DNA from: Silene noctiflora
Lineage: Eukaryota > Streptophyta > Magnoliopsida > Caryophyllales > Caryophyllaceae
Assembly: GCA_009801015.1 (NCBI GenBank)
Contig: VHZZ01000073.1
Span: 144,421-181,080 of the forward strand
Direction of reading: 5' to 3'
Length of the DNA stretch: 36,660 bases
The notes under the pieces were generated by a model, which was not told where the DNA came from, ran no database searches, and saw only the letters and a program-made list of their open reading frames with translations. Each line of letters begins with the position of its first letter. The first letter of the stretch is position 1. The position numbers and the translations under genes are program-made. This document shows positions 11,755 through 22,070 of this stretch, piece after piece.

Positions 11755-14700
11755 TTAATTGACACTGTCAGTAGTATCAGAATTCTCTCGAGCAGCATTT
11801 CCAACAGTTCTCTTGCTCATGTTTGCTCGTTGAACCAAGCGAACTAGGGCTTGCACCACCTCTGACATTGGTGGTCGGAATTCTGGTTCCGGCTGTTCAT
11901 ACATAAACAACAACAACAACAAACAATTCAATGCACTATCCAAGGGAAGCAAGTCGCATCACAAAATTGATCATTTATCGTTCTGGGTATGATCGTATAA
12001 GTTGAGAAACTGAGATCCAATGTAATCGTGACCTAGTTAAATTCATCACGACTACAGATGAAATGGATATAAATTCGTGGTACAACATTGGTTGATGTTG
12101 CATGCTTTGATGGGCAACGAGATAATAAAACGTAATTACACTCCATAGTAATAAAAGTGAAAATTAAGGGAGTGTGTAGTGGTTAGCTGTGCACATAAAC
12201 GAGGAAGGTTGAGGTCTTCCAGCCTCTAGAATTCCATACTGTCGGGAAAATAAAATATTATGCAAGACGACATACCTGGACACAGAGAGCAATGACATCG
12301 GCAAAGCGAGACAAAGACTTGACAGGGTAAAGGCCTTCCAATGCTGGGTCTACCATCTTAGTCAAAGTGTCAATGTCATGAAGCTGAGGTGTTGCCCAAC
12401 GAACTAAAGATTGTTCCTCCCACATTCTTGAGCTACATACATTTAAAAAATCTCAGGATAATGATTACTCAATTAATAGGAAAAAAGACCTCGAGTTTCA
12501 GGCTAAGACCGTAAATTACCTATCAAAAGATTTTCGTCCTGTGAGAAGCTCTAACATGACTACTCCGAAACTGTAAACATCACTTTTTAGAGTGTACTGA
12601 CCAGAATCAGCGACTTCGGGTGCACTTGCGCTGTGGTTCATTGCCTGCATAAACACAAGCAAATAATCGAGATTGGACAAAGAGCATATAAAGACGACAA
12701 GGCCCATTTGAGTTGGCTCAATTGGTTAAGAATAATAAAGCATTGGTGTGAATTCAAACTCATGCAGGCGCAATTCGCCTGAAATTATGCCTTCAGAGTT
12801 GGAACATGTTAAAAAGGGTGGTTAACTTGGTGTACGTGATTGGCAGGTTATCATGCATACTCCAAGCTTTGCTCAGTACACGGCTAAGAAAAGGGCTGTC
12901 GGTTTCCCACAGTTATCAAAGGTCAATATTTACAATGAAAGAAGGGTAGCCTTTACATAGGTAAAAAAAAACATTACTCGTATTAACTTATGCTCCCATG
13001 ACTAAAGGAAAAAGTTGACATATTCAGCTTCTTGTGTATTTATATACTGTGGAGCTGTGAACAACACAGAATCACGATCATGTATGCATTTTGATGATAT
13101 TCAGAGCTTTCAAAATTTAGTAAAGGCGGCTTGAAAATTGTGGTCAAATGCTCAATTTTTTACAGGAAACATTTATACTTAAGATTAGCCTATAATGTCC
13201 TTCATCAGGGTTGAGAAGTACCGTATTTACATCTGGAAGGACGGTGGCTAGCCCACAATCGGAAATATGAGGGTTCAGCTCTCCATCAAGCAATATGTTC
13301 TCTGACTTGAAATTTTGATGAACTACAGAGGGAGAGCAAACTTCATGCAGATACCTGTAAGGACAGTCTGTTAAGAACATAACAAGTACAGTCTAAGAGC
13401 TAAACATGGAACCACATATACTCCCTATGTCTCGCTTTCGCCCATTTGTTTACGTTCTTCTTAGGTCTGTCTCAGACTCTCAGCCATGTTAGCAAAGTTT
13501 TTTTGTCTTATATAGACTAATTAACCCCTTCTGAGTTCAACTCATGTGGTTGGTATCCACCAATGTTAAAACACTTCAATCTACTAGCATATTTAAGACG
13601 GCAGTAAAATATCATAATCTTGACTTACTCAAGAGCACGTGCACTTCCCAAAGCGATCTTGACACGGTTATTCCAGGTCAATGGTTTGCTGTATTCATCT
13701 TCGATATGTAAGAAGTCATACAACGAGCCATTCTTGTGGAACTCATAAATAAGCAAGTGCTGCCCATGTTCAGAGCAGTAACCAACCAGCTCCGTCACAT
13801 TTGGATGATGTAATTGGGAGATACTGGCAACTACCTCTGTAAAATCTTCACTATGGTTGGCGATGACCGACGAGTTAATTTTTTTTACAGCCAGTATCTG
13901 TCAATATGACAATTTCAGAAAATGAGAATTGGATTTCAAGTATAGATTTCAGGCAAAGCACTCAATACTTGCAGAATACAGATGTTTCAGAATCACAAAT
14001 GTCACAAGAATAATCAAGGTTATTATGTTTACAATTCGACAAATAATTGTTTATAAGTGACTATATACCACATGATAAAAGAAGCTACATAAAATACTTG
14101 GGGTTATTTGTAAGCACTTTTCATTGACATCAGGATACATTAGTATTAAAAAAAAGTCACGGGCACGTTAAAATTCGGACAAACACGGGTAGGACATTGA
14201 AAATACAACAAACATGGAACTCAACAAATGATCGACATGGTAAAAAGAAAATGCAGTAGTGAAGTCTACCTTCCCGTCATCAAAATGAGCACGATAAACA
14301 CGTCCAATAGACCCTTCTCCAATAAGATTTTCAGCACTGAAACTGTCAGTAGCCATCTGCAAATCTGCTATTGAATATAATTTGACATTATCTGGTACTG
14401 GTTTAGCCACTTTGATCACAAGAGGCTTATTCGAGAAGTCCTCTTCATCAAATGACTTGTGACGATCCAGTGGTGGTGGTTTAATGTTTATCGTGGTAAC
14501 TGGATCAAGTGTAGTTGTGCTGATTGAGGATGACGAATGCACAGACTTCAGTTCTGCAAAACCGGCTTTAACATTATCACCCTTTATCAATCAAAACACC
14601 TCACAATCAAGCATATGACAATGTGAATTCCCAGTTTATCTTCTAAAGCAAACACGTGATCGTGGATTCGTGAGACGTGGGACACAAATTCTCATACTAG

Positions 14701-17700
14701 ACGGTCTCATGATCAGATTATCATGATAGGACCCATATTATGAGGTGGTTATATCTTGATTTTCCATTTTCACTGGGTTAATATATGGGTGGGATTTTAG
14801 TTGAATTGGGTAATTCTCCCATTATATTAACGCGAGACCATCTCCCACAAGACTGATTGGTGATGAGAACTATTCCTAAAGGTGGTTAATTTTTTATCGT
14901 CATATAGAAATAACATATAGATATTCTAACAATTCACCTAAAAGTGAACATATTTTTGCACTTCAAGCAATAGGAAATGTCCACAGAGAGCAACAGCAAA
15001 AAAAAGTACAAGAAGGCAGAGTTACCAGGCACATCATTTGAAGCAACAGGAACAAACGGCTTATTTACATCTGTCTTCTCTATGTCATGGGTTGTCTTTC
15101 GTGATCTTCTCTTAAACACAATAAAACACACTATTGCTACAACCACAAGAATGGCTAAAATGATTCCGACAATGGCACCGGCACTAATACCCGATTTACC
15201 AGAGTCAGAACTTTGAGATGACTTTTGGTGGCTCCCAGAATTTTTATGACTGGGTGCACCAGGTGGAGCTGGTGGAGACGGCGGCGCAGGACCTGAACTC
15301 CATGAGTTGCCACCCTTCCTATGAAAGATTAAATTATTAATAATGCAGCGTAAAGAGAATGGACTTAAAAACAATTCTATTGCATCAAAAGAGTAGAACA
15401 CCCAAAGAGTTAAAATGAGCAATGCATACTGCAGGTTTATGTTTTGTAATTGCTTCGGAATCCACCCAGTGAACTGGTTATTCGCGACATTCCTACCAGA
15501 GAGACATAAGAGTATGTTACTACGAAAATATTGCTGATAGAACAATGAGATTATGCTTAATTATCATAGAGAAGAGAATGCCAACAAAGTCTTAAGAGGC
15601 AGGTTAGCCAGGACATCTATTGTGCCTGTGAACTGGTTGTTTTCCAAATTTCTGCACAATAGCGATTCGACCATAAGAAGAATAATTTATTACAGAACAC
15701 AGTTTTTAGAGGGAACTTTTTATGGAGAGAGTACTGACAAAGAGGACAAGCTGGTCAACGAACTCATTGTTGTTGAGAGATTGCCTGAAAGAGAATTACC
15801 CGAAACATCCCTGAAAAACCAGCAATCAGTAAGTTATCATAAAACCATCAAGCGCAGTCTCAACGAATTCATTCGATATTTACGTGGATAGGAAATGCTT
15901 AGAAGTTTTTTTGGCAAAATAGTAGATCTCCATTTTATTTTCGGCTGGAGAAAAGAGAAAATAGGAACATCAACTAAAAAGAATAAACTATAGATCACAA
16001 AATAAAAAGAGGAGACATCTTACATTGAAGATAGTGAAGAAAGCTGAGAAAAATCGACATTCAATTGTCCGTTGAATTGATTGTGGCTGAGGTCTCTGTT
16101 CTCAAGCAGGAAAAAGAACCGCTTTAGTTACATCTCCTTTAAGTTGTTGTGAAGAAGATTGAATTAGGAGCAAAAACTTACAGCTGCTCTAACGATTTCA
16201 TAGTAGAAATTGAATAGGGTACTGCTCCATTGAAATTACAACTGGCAAGGTTTCTGCTCAAGATATAATAGTCTAAGATCAGTAACTCCGGAAAATGACA
16301 AAAATATTATATATGATATCAGCTGGTACTAAACATGAACATGAACAAGTACGATAAAAACAACTGCAGTTTCTGTCAAAAAATTCCCTTTTCTTCTGAA
16401 GTTAAAACAAATGAGGGGTATGAGCCAAAACAAGAGGACGTACAGTCGTTGCACATTGGTTGGAAGATTATAAGGCACCGTGCCACCAAAATTATTGTGG
16501 CTTATGTCACTGCAAATATTCACACAAAGTTATGGAAAAGAACAACCCACAAGGAGCTCAAAAAAACAAAAAAGTGTGGACAACTCAAGAGTATTACAAA
16601 TCGGTCAGCGACTGCAAATTTTGAAGTGAATATCCAATTGACCCAGTAAGTCCCATGTTCGATATTTTTCTGCAACGTGATTACAAAAGAACAAGATTAG
16701 ACTTATACAGTATAGATGTTAGATGTGACCAAAAATTGCATAGTTAGTACTAGTGTACTACATCCGTCCATGAAGAAAACTCGTGGTGTATTTTGCACCA
16801 AAATTAAGGAACATGATAAGTGGATGGAAATACAAGTTGATGAAATATGTGGGGTGTATAATGATCACAAACAACGTACAAAAGTGGAAAGATTGTAAGT
16901 TGGAAGCTTATTCATGGACATCCCGGAAGTGAAAAGTGAAAACTAGAAAGATTATTCATTTACAAAGAGAGTAAGGACGTAACAATCAAAAACTGTAGGC
17001 TTACATTTGTGTTACTTTTGAGCCTGAACAAGAAACACCTTTCCATGACTGACCACACGGATCACCACCAGAAGAAGTCCATCCAGTTAGTTGTGTAGGT
17101 GAATTCATGCTACTGTACATGGCGTAGAGAACAGACGCTGCAGATTGAAGTAAGGCTATTATGTCGTATTAACAAAATCCCGGTCACAGGTCTCCAGATT
17201 ATTTATCTTACTCCCTGTGTTCGTGAATAATCCTCCGAACAATTCTTGTTTCCATTTTGGACTTCCCACTAAAAACCTTTATCGAAATGTTCGTGTACTC
17301 CTTAATTCATGCGCATAAGAAAATAGGAATCTTAGTCATGGATGGAGGAAGTACTATTTCCTAAACACTCTGGACATTTAGGCCTTGTTGTGATAGGGGA
17401 ATTTGGAAGGAAGGTGAAGGGAATTTGGAGGGAAGGGGAAATCGATCCCTCCATTGCTGTCCTCCAAGGAAAATTATTGCCCCTCCAACATAAGAAAGAT
17501 TTGGAGCGAAAACTACCACCCACCATCCTCTTCCGTTCCCTCCCTTTACTTTCCCTCTTTCCTCTCCCCTTCCTTTCCCTCCATTTTTGGTATTCAAACA
17601 AGGCCTTAGAGATTCTCAGTCAGATACGAATAACAATAGAAAGATGTACAAGGACTTCATCATGTTAGTGTTTTTGGAACAGTTGGGTGATTTGTTGGAG

Positions 17701-19243
17701 CGACAAAATGAACATTCTACCTCAAAGAAAACTAAAGGCTTGCTATCTTTCAAAGTCAGAAACGGCTTACTTCATATAATATACAATGGAGCAACATTGC
17801 CACAATGGCACAATGTGCAAGTCAAGTCTAGGAATGTCAAACCAAAACACAGGACTCCTAAAATTTCCAAAATAAAAAGATCAAAAATTTAACTATTTGA
17901 CAAACACGATGTTCAGATATAACTTTGTACAGCTCGTCCAACATCTGCTTTTTAAAGCAAGCAAGAGTTTTATTTGAAGAACCATAACCCAGACTCATGA
18001 ATCGTGGTATGGTTGGTTATACTGAATGCTCGCAGTTACACAAATCCAACTAATGTGTCCCTTTTGAGATGACTATGAAGTAGTCTTAATTCCGTAATCT
18101 TTATCCTCAAAGACAATCTAGAAACTACAACAGTCATCACAAGAGCAAGCTGCCAGAAAGTATAAGCTAGCAAATTATAACCAAGCCTGCTTCTATCAAC
18201 TCCGGAGACGTAGTTTCAAGTGAATATAGACATATAGTGTAATACCGACCAAATATATCAAAACCTGACTCATATGTTGCTCCTATACCTAAATTTAGTT
18301 AGCAGATGGTTATTACTCCCTATTCACTAAGTGTGGTAGTTTTGATTAGTGCCTATGGACCACTCTCACCATATATTATCAAGAGGCGGTCTAATTTGAG
18401 AATTTGTGAGCCTCGATAATCAAAGGTATCCTTTCATAACGACGGCCACATTTGCATGTTGCCAAAAAAGCCGAAACTTTTATAGCTACACCTTCGAACA
18501 ACCATTGAAGCTGCACAAGATTATGATCAACGACCCATGATCATAACAATTTGATTCCCCTTAGACCGACACTGACAGCACTCAATGCATGCATTAGCAC
18601 CACCAATCACACTATCAAAATTTTGCAGCCAAACAAAAAGTATGCAAAACTCAGGTTATTACACTAAACACCAGCTTCAATTTTTGGAGAAGCAAAGCAA
18701 AACAAAACTCCCAATTATAGTGAATGTTAGCTATGATTAGCATCACAAACAGCAGGGTACCTCGTGAATTTTCCGTAAATAATATAAACACCCACAACAA
18801 ACAATTGGAAGCAGCCAGTGTCAGCTATGATTCATCAAACCAATGAATCAAAGACTCAATCTTTTAATCTTTACAAAACCCACATAAACAAAAGCTAAAA
18901 GATACACTGTCAGCAATTATGACTACTCTACAACAACAACAATTGAGCCTAGTCCCAACATGATTTGAGGTCGGCTAACATGAATCATCATCCGAATCCG
19001 TTTAGATATCAAACATTGTGACTCTCTTGGTACTAATTAACCCAAAAAAAACCCAGAAAAAATATGAATCAAAATGCAAAAACAAGAACAACCCAGATAT
19101 CAAAAACCAATAAAAATTGCATCAACCAACAAAAAAAATAAAATTGATGACTAACCATCATTTTGATCTGTATCACCATTAATGGAGCTTAATACACTAA
19201 ACAATAATAAGATGCAGATTAACAGGAGCTTCCATAGCTCCAT
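11755..19243 (-). CDS. STRUBBELIG-family LRR receptor-like kinase (SRF6/SRF7-like), 16 exons, 697 aa
   Basis: Exons in transcript order: 19243-19156, 17137-17005, 16669-16598, 16509-16444, 16253-16182, 16095-16024, 15810-15739, 15651-15586, 15492-15430, 15318-15026, 14553-14270, 13897-13629, 13354-13231, 12644-12520, 12432-12276, 11892-11755; 2,094 nt, phases close. Residues 1-22 are a signal peptide ([20 protein letters not shown]). The SUB-type N-terminal region has [14 protein letters not shown], then six to seven LRRs on exons of 63-72 nt. A Pro/Ser-rich stretch (244-278) precedes the TM helix at about 279-303 and a KRRSRK stop-transfer. The kinase domain has glycine loop [10 protein letters not shown] (410-419) and AVKK with the Lys near 432. 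HRD is replaced by HQN (529-531), so the catalytic Asp is missing; DFG is DCG (549-551). SRF proteins are known as atypical, probably non-catalytic receptors in tissue organisation signalling at the plasma membrane. APEV follows AMNHSAS directly, lacking the usual GSGY-like residues. Confidence 0.93.
12180..12240 (+). mobile_element. SINE-like relic (weak)
   Basis: TGTAGTGGTTAGCTGTGCAC resembles box A of plant tRNA-derived SINEs, and GAAGGTTGAGGTCTTCC lies at box-B distance. It sits in the intron before the last SRF exon. No tail or target duplication was seen. Confidence 0.3.
12705..12780 (+). mobile_element. tRNA-derived SINE relic
   Basis: GAGTTGGCTCAATTGGTTAAGA is a good box A of the plant SINE type, and GTGTGAATTCAAACTC is a plausible degenerate box B about 30 bp on. 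It is intronic in the receptor-kinase gene. The 3' end could not be defined. Confidence 0.45.
17211..17351. mobile_element. Stowaway-like MITE, 141 bp
   Basis: Begins CTCCCTGTGTTCGTGAA and ends GTCATGGATGGAGGAAG, an inverted pair of the TC1/mariner Stowaway type, flanked on both sides by TA (17209-17210, 17352-17353), the expected target duplication. The terminal repeats have mismatches. Confidence 0.65.
17381..17605. mobile_element. Tourist-like (PIF/Harbinger-type) MITE, 225 bp
   Basis: Termini are GGCCTTGTT...AACAAGGCC, perfect inverted 9-mers, flanked by TTA on both sides (17378-17380, 17606-17608). The interior folds back: a GGAGGGAAGGGG tract on the left pairs with CCCCTTCCTTTCCCTCC on the right. 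A 3-bp TTA duplication is typical of PIF/Harbinger MITEs. ORFs on both strands here are artefacts of the purine/pyrimidine asymmetry. Confidence 0.8.
18930..18990 (-). mobile_element. SINE-like 3' end fragment (inverted)
   Basis: Read on the minus strand: GATTCATGTTAGCCGACCTC...GGGACTAGGCTCAATTGTTGTTGTTG, the same tail type as at 4570-4650 and better preserved, ending in TTG repeats. The full element was not delimited. Confidence 0.45.
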
Positions 19244-19784
19244 GATCTCCCTTTTGATCTCTCACAGTACAGTATAAGACCGTCACACGCAACAACTACT
19301 GTTTCTGTGTTTATATTAAGAAGCACAGTATCCTGTGTTTAATTTCTTCCCGTGAAAACTACATAAGCATTTAAGCAGACAGTGATGGAGTGATTAGACA
19401 TTAATCTTTTCTGTTTAGTTAAATTAAATTTGAAGAAAATAGTTTAAAAAGTTAAGCAAGAATTTTCTGACTAAAGGATTGTACTGTAGTACAAAGTAGA
19501 AAGTGTGTGGCAGGTTCCACTGTATCTGTTTAAGAATCTTAGGCCACATAAAAAGCTTACACTAATCATCAAAGAATTCTTACTTTCTTATTAGAGGTTG
19601 GTACTTGGTAGGGTTCTCGAGACGGTTTCTCGATAAATTTATTAGAAAATGATTGTCTCTCTTCCAATTAATTGTTGTTTTTTGGTTTTAGCATAAGGGC
19701 CGAGAAAAAAGGAGGGGGTCAATTAGATGACAAACGGTCAAATTAGGTGTGAATGATCAAATTGTTCATCAAATACAATCCTAA

Positions 19785-19857
19785 AAAAAAAAAAACAACA
19801 ACTAACTGAGACACGCAAAATGGAATAGGATAACAAATGACTAGGACAGGGGAGTAA
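19785..19857. mobile_element. Stowaway-like right-end fragment
   Basis: AATGGAATAGGATAACAAAT...GACAGGGGAGTA matches the right end of the family seen at 25382-25597 (consensus ..GGACAACAAATGAC..GGAGTA). No matching left end was found, so it is a fragment. Confidence 0.45.
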
Positions 19858-20374
19858 TTCCGAAATTTTTTTCTACTTTATTTCTTGTGGTTAGCTTAGT
19901 TCGGGTTAAAATATATTAAATAAAAACAAAATGCATAACCAAAGGTAAAAGATCTTACTTAGATGTTCAAATGAGAAGACTAATGAGATTGGTTGTTCCT
20001 TCCCAATTTTTTATTTTTCTAAATTTGTGGGTTTAAAATATGCGAGGTGAATTTGAAAATTAATTTTAATTTTGAAAATGAGAGAAATATACTTGTGTGT
20101 GTGTTTGGTTTATAAATGTTTTCACAAAACTTATTTATTTAGAAAGACGTATGAATATAACAAGTTTATACTCCATACAATGAAAAATGTAAAATGAAAT
20201 GAGATGGTGGAAATAAAAAAATGTCGTATAGTCAATAGATTTTTGGCTTTCGATAAGGTTTAATGAAAGTTGTTATGTACTTTTGTGCTAATTTTGGTGG
20301 AAAAAAATATGTAATTTAAAAGTTCGCAGCAAAATTTAAGTAATAACAATAAATATGCCTATTGAAAATGTCTT

Positions 20375-20440
20375 AATCTAGTGGTTACGGAGGTTTTATG
20401 GACAATAGGTTCCAAGGTCGAATTCTCCCTCCCTCTATTT
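20375..20440 (+). mobile_element. SINE-like relic
   Basis: CTAGTGGTTACGGAGGTTTT (box-A-like) precedes GGTTCCAAGGTCGAATTCTC (box-B-like) at the expected spacing of a tRNA-derived pol III promoter. Only the 5' part is recognisable. Confidence 0.4.
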
Positions 20441-20635
20441 TAAAAAGTTTATAAATTGTGGGATTTTAGAATTATGAAAGTTTTAGCCTAATGAGTTAGA
20501 TGGAAATATTACCTAAAAATATTGATTGTATAAAATCAAAAAATGTGTTTGTTGTGAAAGTAGTTAATCAATGTACCGTATAATTCTTCACGACCTAAAA
20601 AAAACACCGGCGAGACCAGACCTTTAAGCTAATTC

Positions 20636-22060
20636 TTTTTTTTTTTTTTTTTTTTGCAACGGTAAAGAAAGATGTTCCTACATAGTCCCTATCCGACACT
20701 GTCAGAGTAGGATTTTATTAATACATTATTAGGATAAACAATTAAACTACACATGGGGTTGGGGTTGATAACCAAAAATGGGCTTCTTAAAGGGATGGTC
20801 GGAGCTGGCCAAATGAGCGAACATTTCTTTTCTCTTCTTCAGTAATTGAGCTTCGGGGGAGTACCTGCAACAAGACACACTTACGCCACGAGGACGCAGA
20901 AAATTAGGGGAAAGAGATCTACTTTTGGAGAAAGTAGATAAATTGTGTCTTGGAGATTTATCCCCTTGGCTATGATTCTTCTTGGAAGTGGCGATTCTCC
21001 ATTTTTTGTGCACATGATTAGTAGAGGGGTATTACCTGCAAAGCATAGGAGTACTAGGGGCGCGTGACGGTTTCTCAATCGAGGAAATCTTACACTTCTT
21101 AGGACGAGCTGAAAAGATGAAAGGTTGATGGTCATTAGAATCATTCTGAGCTGGAGAGCAATTAGAAGTGTCCTTTTCATTCACCGCAGAGACACGAACG
21201 CTTGGATCATTAATACCAAACCAAGATTTATCTTGGAGTATATGAGTGCGAGGAGGAGCAAAATTGTCACAAACCGAAGACGCACTTGAACTCACGGCAG
21301 AGGTAGAGGATTCACTCAAACTTACACTAGGAATAACAGGCTTCCCATAGGTGATATCTGAAGGAGTCATGTCTTCGTTCATGACCACCATCATCTTAGA
21401 TTTCTGCTTTCTAAGACCTCTCTTCCTCTTCTTCTTCTTCTTCTTGGAGCGTTCTCTTATATCGTCTCTCTCCTTAGCAGCCTCAACATCAAGGATCCGA
21501 ATTGTTAATGTTGACAAATCACGTTTACGGTAAAAAGTCACTTTTTCACCTTCCAACATTTTTTTATAAAATTGCGCGGGGATCCTTAGTCGGGAACTAC
21601 CTCTTCCTTTTTTATAGAACTCAAGAACTGGCTTATTAGAATTATGTTCATTTTTTTTTAAGCCAGTCAAATCTATACCAGAATTACTTTGAACCTCTCT
21701 CATCTTCATATTCACACTCTCATTATCCTTTATACTCATATCACTTTGATTTTTCATCACCTCCGTGATCACACTTTCACTATCTTTTATATCCACGTCA
21801 GACCCCGAGACATGAACATGAATAACTTTTTATTATTCCCCTCCACGCCAGTTTCAACAGCGACCTTCAACACTCTTTTTCCATTCTCCTTTACGAGAAG
21901 GAGACATTTTACCACGTCTAATTCCTAACACATCCTTATTACTAGGTTCAACCACCAAGGCCTCAACCAAATCCAATTCAGCTTTCAAAAACCGTTTCAA
22001 CTTCATATATGCAACCGCCCGACAAAATAATGCCTTAACATTACGAGAAAATGTGTCTTC
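20636..22060 (-). mobile_element. 5'-truncated poly(A) retrocopy flanked by 10-bp target duplications
   Basis: On the minus strand the element runs from 22060 to a 20-nt A tail at 20655-20636. It is flanked by AAGCTAATTC at 20626-20635 and 22061-22070 (plus-strand letters). The match extends to 14 bp with one mismatch on the left side of each copy (20622-20635, 22057-22070). An AATAAA lies at 20719-20714, about 60 nt before the tail. This is the structure left by L1-type target-primed reverse transcription: truncated 5' end, 3' poly(A), target-site duplication. The sequence just before the tail (CTTTACCGTTGC) resembles 3' ends of plant L1 LINEs as I recall them. No reverse transcriptase is encoded, so it is either a processed pseudogene or a non-autonomous LINE-mobilised sequence. 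Confidence 0.85.
20747..22060 (-). pseudogene. Decayed TPR-containing reading frame inside the retrocopy
   Basis: One frame runs through 438 codons with internal stops only at 21856 (TGA), 21835/21832 (TAA TAA) and 21034 (TAA). The first residues form a TPR repeat (RNVKALFCRAVAYMKLKRF, then KAELDLVEALVVEPSNKDV), most like the last TPR of FKBP62/65-type peptidyl-prolyl isomerases. Around 21826-21875 a different frame (VETGVEGNNKKLF) looks more coding, so two compensating indels are likely. The rest is unrecognised: repeated D-I/M-K-D-x-E-S-V phrases, a SRLRIPAQFYKKMLEGEKVTF segment, a KKKKKKRKRGLRKQKSK basic run that could be a nuclear signal, a Ser-rich part, and end KKPIFGYQPQPHV. A 171-bp GT-AG intron (21035-20865) would also bypass the last TAA in phase, but in a retrocopy a single CAA-to-TAA change is simpler. 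Confidence 0.7.
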
Positions 22061-22070
22061 AAGCTAATTC

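Larger units (their letters stand above)
17138..19155 (-). other. Large first intron of the SRF gene (2,018 bp)
   Basis: Separates the signal-peptide exon from the ectodomain. It contains two adjacent MITEs (17211-17351, 17381-17605) and an inverted SINE-like tail (18930-18990). The rest shows no coding. Its position just after the start codon leaves room for intronic enhancers, but none is identifiable. Confidence 0.75.
19244..20625. other. SRF promoter side and repeat-rich intergenic DNA
   Basis: The part next to 19243 should be the 5'UTR and promoter of the receptor kinase. Further right are transposon relics (listed separately) and AT-rich filler. No gene was seen. Confidence 0.5.

Noticed and set aside
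14581..15026. Alternative acceptor after 14590 giving a [11 protein letters not shown] exon start in the receptor kinase
   Set aside because: From the strong donor at 15026/15025 it would read into TGA. The acceptor TTTTGCAG at 14555-14554 closes the phase and gives [10 protein letters not shown] as in SRF proteins.
15553..15891. 112-codon plus-strand ORF inside the receptor-kinase gene
   Set aside because: It overlaps two LRR exons on the opposite strand (15810-15739, 15651-15586). It is a shadow.
17332..17668. Overlapping ORFs on both strands around the Tourist-like MITE
   Set aside because: They are produced by the purine-rich and pyrimidine-rich arms of the element.
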